Shown in pieces: positions 56,383-64,000 of a DNA stretch of 64,000 nucleotides. The first letter of the stretch is position 1. Each line of letters starts with the position of its first letter. The notes beneath the pieces are model-generated. The model had not been told where the DNA came from, did not search any database, and worked only from the letters and a program-made list of their open reading frames with translations. The DNA comes from Adineta ricciae (Eukaryota; Rotifera; Eurotatoria; Adinetida; Adinetidae): contig CAJNOJ010000127.1 of assembly GCA_905250025.1 (NCBI GenBank), forward strand, positions 186,001 through 250,000, given 5' to 3'. The position numbers and the translations under genes are program-made.

Positions 56383-57139
56383 TTTGTTTGACGAACTTTG
56401 CTTCGGGGTAAAGATAAACAGTAATATTTCTGTCTGTAGTTTACCACACTACATTCTTTCATGTTCTATCAGTAAATAGATGTCAGGCAAATAACTCGAT
56501 GAAATATTAACATTAAATAGTATGCAAATTTTATACGTATATCAACGAGAAAATATTCATATTCAAATGGTTCACTAATAGAAATGCATTAAGTTCTGAA
56601 ATTTCTTCACCCTGATCGATTGCACACACGCGCAAGTCTTCGTATATAGTGTGTCATCCACAGTTAGTTAAATGAAAACACTCGTTTGATGTTTTTCTTA
56701 GTTTTATCGAATAAAAAGTAATGATTAAAACTCTTGCGGCCTTATCAACTCGTTTGTTGATCAGGTGAAGTATATTGACAATAGTCAAATACGTCCTGTG
56801 TGTTTTTTACATCACTGCTATAAAAGAATCGGACTCTTTATATCCGTAGATTGAATTCAACCATCAGTTAAAGGAGAGAAAAGTCTGATAGCGATTATTT
56901 CTTGTGCATTCGAAGGTAAAGCAACTGTCAGGTACATAAAAAATGATTTTTCTGAACAAATTGAGGCTTTCGTCAGGATTGTATCTATTTCATCAAAGAG
57001 CCGTTGGGTAGCATGTTCGGTTTTATATCACATCGTTAAAGAGTCATAAATTTTTGTCGATAAATACGTCTATTAACTGTTTCATTTTTATTTCGAAGTC
57101 TTAGATGAGAAGTTGATGTGAGAAGGATTTATTTTCTAG
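56383..57139. other. Intergenic, divergent promoters and possible 5' UTR intron
   Basis: TATAAAAG at 56819 and a TTCTAG acceptor directly before the ATG at 57140 suggest the TRAF gene has a 5' UTR intron or a trans-splice site. Confidence 0.5.
56819..56826 (+). promoter_or_regulatory. TATA box, probably of the TRAF-type gene
   Basis: TATAAAAG, 321 bases before the ATG. The distance implies a leader intron or a long leader. Confidence 0.4.
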
Positions 57140-58209
57140 ATGGAACATATCGAAGACGGCATTGAACCAACTCGCATCGAAGGCTCATGCGATTTGAAAT
57201 TGGATGATCTGAAATGTGGAATATGTGAAAAGATTGTTTGGAATGTAGTGACTTGTGAAAACTGTGGAGCACTCTTTTGTTCCGCGTGTGTTGCAAATGC
57301 ATCGGATCGCTCGTCAAACGAATGTGTCAATGGATGTCGTTCATTTGTCGAAGCGAAAGTCCATCGATTTATAATCGAACAACTATCTCGATTGAAAATT
57401 GTATGCTCTAATCAACCACGTGGATGTCTTGCGGTAAGTGTGCATAGTGCGTGTAGACGTGTTGCAACATGATTTCATTGTAGATCGTTCACTACGATGA
57501 TCTCGAGAAACATGAAAAGGAGTGTGGATATCAACAGGAAGAATGTTCTGGTTGTCATAAGTTACAATTGATCAAAGATTATACAAATCATCTCGAAACA
57601 TGCCTTATGATCGCCGTTGCATGTCTAAAATGTCATCTGGCTATTCCGCGGGGTGATCTACTGTTGCATACAGAATGTCGATGTCTCATAGAACAATTGA
57701 GAAACGATTTAAATGAACATAAGCTACAAACAGCTGAACAGTTCAAACAAATTCAAGAAGGTTTGAAGCGAAACGATGAACTGCAACAACTTCGAGATGA
57801 ATTTGAAGAATTTCGACGACAAACTGGAGATCAAATAAAACAAATCGTAGAGCTCAATTATCGTTTACAAGAAAGATTCGAAATCAATAAACAACAAACA
57901 AACGAACAAATTCACCAATTGGAACAGAATCTTCAACAACAACAACAACAACCTGACACGAAAGTACAAAAAGTACTCAAAACGCTCGACCGTAGATATT
58001 CGTACACATTATAGCATTCAGTAATCATTTTCTTTTGTAATTTAGTCTATAAGAAAGCTGACATTCGGTGTTCATGCGGTGGTCGATTTTGTCAACGTTG
58101 CGGCGGTTGTCGCGATTGGAAACGCAACGGCAAGGACTGGAAACGCGTTAGTAATGGTTGCCGTTTTCACCCGAACACTGACGCTGGTGATGTTTGCCAA
58201 TGCGTCTAA
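57140..58209 (+). CDS. TRAF-type zinc-finger and coiled-coil protein with Cys-rich tail
   Basis: Three exons (57140-57433, 57484-57991, 58046-58209) sum to 321 residues in phase. Residues about 25-65 form a RING-like Cys pattern (Cys-x2-Cys ... Cys-x2-Cys ... Cys-x3-Cys). TRAF-type zinc fingers follow at about 85-160 (Cys-Ser-Asn-Gln-x-x-Gly-Cys; His-x3-Cys; Cys-x2-Cys-x-Leu), then a Gln/Glu-rich coiled coil (about 165-275). Such proteins act as E3 ligases or signalling adaptors in the cytosol. No MATH/TRAF-C domain follows. Instead the last exon encodes about 50 residues with eight Cys and several Arg, Lys and Trp, perhaps another metal-binding site. The last splice is by phase. Without it the protein stops at about residue 291. 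Confidence 0.78.
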
Positions 58210-58444
58210 AACCTTCTCGACGAATAAAACTTTGAAACTATCAGTTTTAATCTATAACAAATACTAATCATTTAGTGTAGAGTTGATATTTTTTTAATTG
58301 ATTTATTTCCTTCAATATATTTCAAAAATAAATCCCCAAATATTTAGTATTAAAATCATAAAGGGTGATCGATGCAATCGGCTTTTTTATTCTGAAGACC
58401 TATATGACATCGAGAGAGCAAATATGTTTTATATGTTCAGTGGC

Positions 58445-59578
58445 TTAACACTGAATGTTCGGATTGATACGCATGATTTGGTTATTAGCGCAATCGGATA
58501 AATACATAATATAGTTATCGACGATTTTCATGAACGAAACTGCTAGGCTTGGAATTGTATAGTTACCTAAAAGAACTCCTTGTTGATCAAAAATATAAAT
58601 AGTGTTCGTTTCTTGAGGAACCCACAATCGACCGCATTCATCAATGACTATACTAGTAGAACCACCGGAAGTCGTAAGCATGGATGCATTGACGATTAAT
58701 GCTTCATTCCATTGACCAGCAGTAGTATTCTTGCTATAACCAAAGACTAGCTTTTGAGTGTACGATGTCACGTAAAAATAGGAATCATTGACATACCATA
58801 CACCATGCGGACTGAGATTATTAACAACTTGAGAGTAAGTGTAAGTGTATTGAGGTGGTACAATACTCGTCCGATTGAAAAACAAAAGAGTTTGGTTTTT
58901 ATTCGAAGTAACCATCATTGTTTGACTTTTGTCCAAAAATAAGATACCTCGCGGATCTTTAATCAATGCCATAGTTATGTTCGACACCGGCGCAAGTGTT
59001 GTACTGTTAATGACATGCATAAGAACTCCAGCATTTGGAGTAGAGTAAAATACACCTTGGTCATAAGCTACTGCCATTTGATAGTAACCTGGAATAGCAG
59101 TACGACTAATTGAACTTAGATCTGTGGCACTAAATCGATGCAGATAATTTAGCGACATTTCTACTGTGACTAAATAGCCGGAATCATCGATGAGCATATC
59201 GCGAGGATTGGATATGTTGGCGAGAGTCATGCTTGCTGATTGTAATTTGTTTAGTAGGAAGTTTATATCCGGCATACAACATAAACTTGCATTTGGATAT
59301 GTTTTTTGCGGAAAGTAAAGACGAGCTGCAGTCATTGACCGAATGCGATAGGTTGGTGGAAAACTATAGAACACCTGGCAAGTCCCATTAGGAAACCAAT
59401 TCACTGCAGGATACGATAATGAGGATGCGCACAGACATTGACTAAAGGTTTGATTGCTGATTGTCGTACTATTCGAAGTATATCCTGGTTGTAGAAAAAC
59501 GTTATTGATATGAGGAATTTGATGAGGTTTGACTGAAGTTATCGCCAAAATGACACAGTAGACGGTCAGGTGTGCCAT
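58445..59578 (-). CDS. Secreted NHL-type beta-propeller protein
   Basis: 377 residues in one exon. A signal peptide (about 1-18) is followed by a Cys-containing N-terminal domain (about 45-100; Cys-Leu-Cys and Cys-Cys) and a six-bladed propeller. Repeated Gly-x-Leu-x-Val and Asp-x-x-Gly-x-Leu-x-Val strands run from about 125 to the end, where the chain closes with Leu-Ser-Asp-Cys-Ala-Asn-Asn-Gln-Ile-Met-Arg-Ile. Ten or more Asn-x-Ser/Thr sites suit an extracellular glycoprotein. No enzyme signature is seen. The next two genes are also secreted propellers. Confidence 0.8.
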   Translation of the reverse strand: MAHLTVYCVILAITSVKPHQIPHINNVFLQPGYTSNSTTISNQTFSQCLCASSLSYPAVNWFPNGTCQVFYSFPPTYRIRSMTAARLYFPQKTYPNASLCCMPDINFLLNKLQSASMTLANISNPRDMLIDDSGYLVTVEMSLNYLHRFSATDLSSISRTAIPGYYQMAVAYDQGVFYSTPNAGVLMHVINSTTLAPVSNITMALIKDPRGILFLDKSQTMMVTSNKNQTLLFFNRTSIVPPQYTYTYSQVVNNLSPHGVWYVNDSYFYVTSYTQKLVFGYSKNTTAGQWNEALIVNASMLTTSGGSTSIVIDECGRLWVPQETNTIYIFDQQGVLLGNYTIPSLAVSFMKIVDNYIMYLSDCANNQIMRINPNIQC

Positions 59579-60152
59579 CGCGCACAGTTGTGGGATATCT
59601 ATGAAAAAGAATCTATTCTATTCTTTAGTTTAGAAAAAAAACGAACGGCAGAGTGAGAAAGAAGTTAGATACGTTTCACGTCTCAATAAAATAATGATTG
59701 AGCATGAACGGGTGCTCGATACTCATTAAAATATATTTCTCAAGTATTCAATAGCGAATTCAACATCATTATATCATGTCCGAAATCAATTTCGCCACAG
59801 CATTTACTTGAAGAATGCTCAATTCAAGTGGGAGAGACACTTTTTCTTTCAATGTGACGCATTACCGACACTTTACGGAGTGTGGGATGAAAGTTTTGAA
59901 ATATTTTTTTTTCATCTAGGGCGATAGTAACTCGTATACATTCAACAATAATTTTTTTGCTATTTATGTTTAAACAAAACATGCACTTTATCGTACATCT
60001 ATCGATATTAGTTATCTTATTGCTGTATAGTATAATACTGTTATGCGGATTGTTAATAAAAAGTAATGTGCTTCAAAGTATGTTTATTCAAATGATGTTC
60101 AAATTTATTCTATTTTTGGGTTGTTTTCATTGCAAAATAGAAAAAAAAACCA
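59579..60152. other. Intergenic, nothing recognised
   Basis: An AT-rich spacer. A hydrophobic frame at 59957-60247 overlaps the end of the next gene and has no family features. Confidence 0.45.
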
Positions 60153-61559
60153 CTACGACAGTTGAGGTATGGTGGTTATTGTTAATGGAACTTGGTCAGG
60201 ATAGTCCCCTGTCAACCATGAAATGTATATCAGTTCATCACCGATAAGAATAGGGCAGAATGGAATTGATATTTTGCTATCGACTGTGGTAATATTAGTT
60301 CGGTGAAGAATTTTACCCGTATCAACGTGTACAGCCATGAGAAAGAGTTTGAACGATGTTTTGGTTGATTGAACTAACACATAAAGAACACGAGTATGTT
60401 CGTTAAAGGTTGTGCATTCGGTCACGAGATCAAACTCATTCATTTCAGTCATCGTCACTAATCTTATTTGCCAACGAGAAAGACCTGTCGTTGCATCGAG
60501 AGCAATTGTTTGAGGTAAATTAACAAAATACACAGCATTATTTTGATTGTCCATCACAGGTGGTGTACAGTCTGTGTTCACATTAGAACTATTAGTATTT
60601 TTCCATTGCCAACGTTCGTGCAATCCAGTGTTTTCGACATTCCATCCTGAAACAACAAGAGGCCAGTCATGATCGGATAAATTTTGCCATGCTCGCACTA
60701 CGATTTGTTCTTGACTATTCAATGCAAAGTGACGATTACCACCGGAATTGGTATCATTGATAAACGCACGTGTACCATTTGTATTCATCTTGTACATATC
60801 ATCACTGCCGCTAATCCAATAGATATCGCCTGTAAGTGGATCTGTTTTGTAATCAGCTGAAGCATCCGAACCCATAGCTTCTGCATCAGTCCAGATCATT
60901 TCAAACGTTGTTGTATTGAAAGCGGCTGGTGAATTTTCAATGACAGTAGTGATGAGAAGATCTGCTTTGGTGTTCAATGCAAGCGGTGCTAAGTAATTCG
61001 AACTGATTCGATATGTATCGAGACATTCTTGAGCAGGATGATGAGTATCAGGATAAAAAACTCGACATATTTTCGAAACGAATGTTCCACTGTCCGCCCA
61101 CGACGATGTGTAATATAGAAGATTGTTTTTCTGATCCGAAACAATATTAGACACTCCGACATTAATCTTAAATGAAGCAGATTCAAGATGCATTTTCCAT
61201 CGAATCTCTCCGTTTGGTGTGAGACACAGCATATAGTCACCTAAGAATATCAAATGATATATTTGAAAGAAGCAAGATCAAATATAAATACCGGAGGAGT
61301 ATGGAGAGTCAGTAATGAATAGATACAGATCACCGTTGGTGCCAGCAGCACTACCAAATACTGTCTTATCTTGTGTTGACGAGTTAAAAAATAATGTCCA
61401 CGTTGTGCCGTTGTATCCGGTGGGTATTGACGGAATCAATCGACGCGTATTTCGAACATTACCCATCGATGTTGTCCAGGACAGTTCATCACTTATTTCT
61501 GCGTTTATTTCAATAATCAATACAAGTAACAACGTGAGAACAAGACTGCTGGATGACAT
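60153..61559 (-). CDS. Secreted PQQ-type beta-propeller protein
   Basis: Two exons (61292-61559 and 60153-61240) with a 51-base intron, 451 residues in phase. The start at 61559 gives a clean signal peptide (about residues 1-19). An in-frame upstream ATG would add 35 residues and spoil it. The mature part has repeated Gly-x-(Ile/Leu)-x-Trp blade ends (for example Gly-Glu-Ile-Arg-Trp, Thr-Gly-Leu-Ser-Arg-Trp) as in PQQ/WD-like propellers, and many Asn-x-Ser/Thr sites. No PQQ-binding or catalytic residues are evident, so it may be structural or a binding protein. Flanked by two other propeller genes. Confidence 0.8.
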
Positions 61560-62350
61560 TTTTGTGTTATGGAAGCAAGAAGAGAACGTTTTACTTACTT
61601 TTTTATACGCAAATAAACGCACAGGTGCCAGTATTATCATTATTATTTTGAAAATCAAATTCACAATGAAATATCATATGAATTTTCTATAGAATGTATC
61701 GACTCGATAATCCCTGTCCTTGTAAAGTACATAGTACAAAGGTTAATCAGACGAATAGAATATGTTTTCTATCACTGTAGTTTCATTTAAAAGCCTTAGT
61801 GCACTATTTGACTATGAAATACCGAAGACTGATTTCGTTATCTATTTCATTTTCAATAGAGACGGAAAAAAACTTCTTCCTGCTATTTTTTTCAAAATGG
61901 TTATTGTATCACTTGTAACCAACCACGTTGAAATTGATTGAAACATAGAACGATGAGTCAACAGCAATCAATGTAAATTCATCGACAATACTGACAAATG
62001 CATCAATCTAAACTGTGAATTCACTATGTAGATCAATATAGAATTCATTTACTATAAGTGATCTGATATTTTTTGCGTAGTACTATTGATCATTCCACAC
62101 ATTCAATTCGAGTGATCGACTATTCTATTAACTATGTTTGCCTTCAGAGTTGAAGGATAGTATTGACATGAAAAGTATACATAATTTTCTTTTTTAAGCG
62201 AACAAAAATATGATTCTATTTTTCTTAGAGGATCAACGAGACAGTTTCCGCTGATTTTCTCATCTAAAATTCAATGTTTGTGTAGTATACGTTCATGTTT
62301 CCTATTGAAGTCGGTGCGATGTCGTTTTATTTTTGAGAACTTGATAGACG
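61560..62350. other. Intergenic, divergent promoter region
   Basis: A spacer of 0.8 kb between head-to-head propeller genes. No gene is seen. Confidence 0.45.
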
Positions 62351-64000
62351 ATGGAAGGACGTGCAAGTTTGACATACAATCCGATTCTGCATTTAATCAT
62401 TTTCACCACAATTCATGCGTATATAAGTAATTAAACTGATTAGTATATTTTTATTTCTTTTACATATGTACATTTATACAGCTCCATCCTATAATCAACC
62501 TTATTTGGGTCTATGCCCAACGTGGTCTAACAGTGGCATTACATTTGTTAGCAATAGCGTGTTATCTGGAGAGCCTAGACGACTATTTATTAACACTGAG
62601 AATTCCATATACGTTTCTGTTGACGCTGATCAAGTTTTAGTATGGTCTGAAGGAAGTAATACAGTGAATCTCAACATTTCGAATAATGTAACCGGTCCTT
62701 TTGGTATTTTTGTCACTATCGACGGTTATATATACATTGCGAATAGTGTTCCAAATCGTGGAGTATTTATATGGTCACCAAATGGAACCAATTCTACAAA
62801 GGTGATGCCAAATACTAAGAAATGCAGCGCCCTTTTTATAGATATTAACAACACTCTATATTGTTCGTGTGATATAGAAAATCAAGTGCTAAAAATCTCA
62901 CTGGAACCTGGTTCACAGAATCAAACTACCGCAGCTGGTAAAAAGAATGTTAACGGATCTACATCGGATCTACTCAATAGTCCTATCGGAATCTTCGTTG
63001 ATAGAAACTTAAGTTTGTATGTAGCTGATTCTGATAACGATCGGATTCAAGTTTTTCTGTGGAATGAATTAAATGGAACAACTATTGCGGGCACTGGTGC
63101 ATCAGCAACCATAAACCTTAAAGGCCCGTCAGATATTGTACTCGACGGAGACGGCTATTTATACATAGCTGATACTGGCAAAAGCCGTATTGTTGCATCA
63201 GGGCCTAATGGCTTTCGATGTATCATTGCTTGTCAAGTTGGTATGGGCTCAGCTTCTTATCAACTGCATGGTCCCTTCAGTCTCAGTTTCGATACTTACG
63301 GCAATATATATATTAGTGATCGATCTAATTATCGAATTCAAAAATTCACCTTTATAAACCAATCTTGTGGTGCGCTTCTGAATGCATGAGATAATTAATT
63401 TGATATTGTTCCTCTTTTTTTGTAGATAACACGACACCCATTGACAGCAGAACTACTTCAAGCACAGACACCGGTAAGATTGTGCTTGGCATTGCCTGTT
63501 CAGTTTGTTTACGATAACTGACCCTTTTACAGTGACAGTATCAACAAATAGCGTTACATCGATCAGTACATCAGCGTTAGTCCTCTCGACGAGTGTAGCA
63601 GTAACAGATGCTACATCAACGATGACCACAACGACGAGCCCGTCATCATCAATACCAACTACATTAGTCACGTCTTTTCTACCAACAACCGTTTCAAACC
63701 ATGTAGATACGAGTACTGTTCAGCAAGGTATAAATACATGCTCTCGTATCAAAAAATCGAACAGCTTTTCTAACTTTGACTCAAAGGTACATCATTCGCA
63801 TCATTGTTTACTCCGTCTGTATGCGCATCACCGACAGTAATGGGGCCTAATTGTAGTTTATCTACTCTTTCATGCGATAGTCTTCGACCTTGCTACAATA
63901 ACGCCACCTGCATGAACGATAATACAATGTTGTCTGGCTACACTTGCAATTGTTTACTAGGTTTTAACGATACCAATTGTCAATACGATTATCGACCTTG
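62351..64000 (+). CDS. NHL-repeat, Ser/Thr-rich, EGF-domain protein (runs off the window)
   Basis: Five exons are seen: 62351-62426, 62482-63369, 63426-63473, 63533-63727, 63787-64000+. The first exon was found by phase and gives a signal peptide ending in Thr-Ile-His-Ala. Then come about six NHL blades (residues 30-320), with Leu-Tyr-Val-Ala-Asp-Ser-x-Asn-Asp-Arg-Ile and Ile-Tyr-Ile-Ser-Asp-Arg. A Ser/Thr-rich mucin-like linker encoded by exons 3 and 4 follows, and then a first EGF-like domain (Cys-x4-Cys-x5-Cys ... Cys-x-Cys ... Cys) at the window edge. This is an extracellular or membrane glycoprotein, and the remaining domains lie beyond 64000. NHL plus EGF architectures are, to my knowledge, common in rotifers. 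Confidence 0.85.

Noticed and set aside
1-64000. CRISPR arrays, bacterial operons, rRNA genes, telomeric repeats
   Set aside because: None was seen. Repeats are simple microsatellites or the dispersed family, and genes have eukaryotic introns and separate promoters.

Overview
The window reads as nuclear DNA of a small-genome animal, most likely a bdelloid rotifer. The reasons are: very short GT-AG introns (mostly 46-60 bp); AT-rich spacers; TATA boxes and AATAAA signals; animal receptor and channel families (DEG/ENaC channel, rhodopsin-type receptors, TRAF, NHL and EGF proteins); and, between them, genes of bacterial, fungal or plant type that most animals lack. Gene models were built by eye from splice-site phase. 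In most multi-exon models the exon lengths sum to whole codons.

Layout. 0-4 kb: a decayed copy of a dispersed repeat, a secreted polysaccharide lyase (PL8) cut off at an assembly join, and an unknown 240-residue gene. 4.6-13.4 kb: a 12-exon P3A (plant/fungal type) proton ATPase, a 10-exon CNNM metal transporter, and an intronless glutamate decarboxylase. 14-22 kb: a DEG/ENaC channel and a membrane-anchored GEVED-repeat gene with three nonsense codons. 23.7-29.7 kb: intronless SDR and ABCC genes, facing a 7TM receptor. 31-38.7 kb: two direct copies of the dispersed repeat flank a D-glutamate cyclase-like gene, a hydantoinase/5-oxoprolinase-like gene and part of a 2OG-Fe(II) oxygenase. 40-47.7 kb: receptor and ABC-transporter debris, a secreted two-module Cys protein, an ADP-ribosyltransferase-like gene ending in a CaaX box, and a second receptor. 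48-57 kb: NHL and receptor pseudogenes, a knottin-like secreted peptide, a ubiquitin-like gene and an isoprenylcysteine-methyltransferase-like gene. 57-64 kb: a TRAF-type gene and three secreted beta-propeller genes, the last running into an EGF domain at the window edge.

Assembly. Four single n bases (1322, 15442, 36416, 47014) each lie inside a coding frame. Two join duplicated ends and two join unrelated or incomplete genes. They look like unmerged contig joins, so reading frames across them should not be trusted.

How genes may work together (inference). The proton pump and the glutamate decarboxylase could both serve pH handling. The D-glutamate cyclase-like and oxoprolinase-like pair could convert D-glutamate to 5-oxoproline and act on it further. 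Several intronless, non-animal-type genes sit among intron-rich animal genes, as expected where foreign genes have been taken up at different times.
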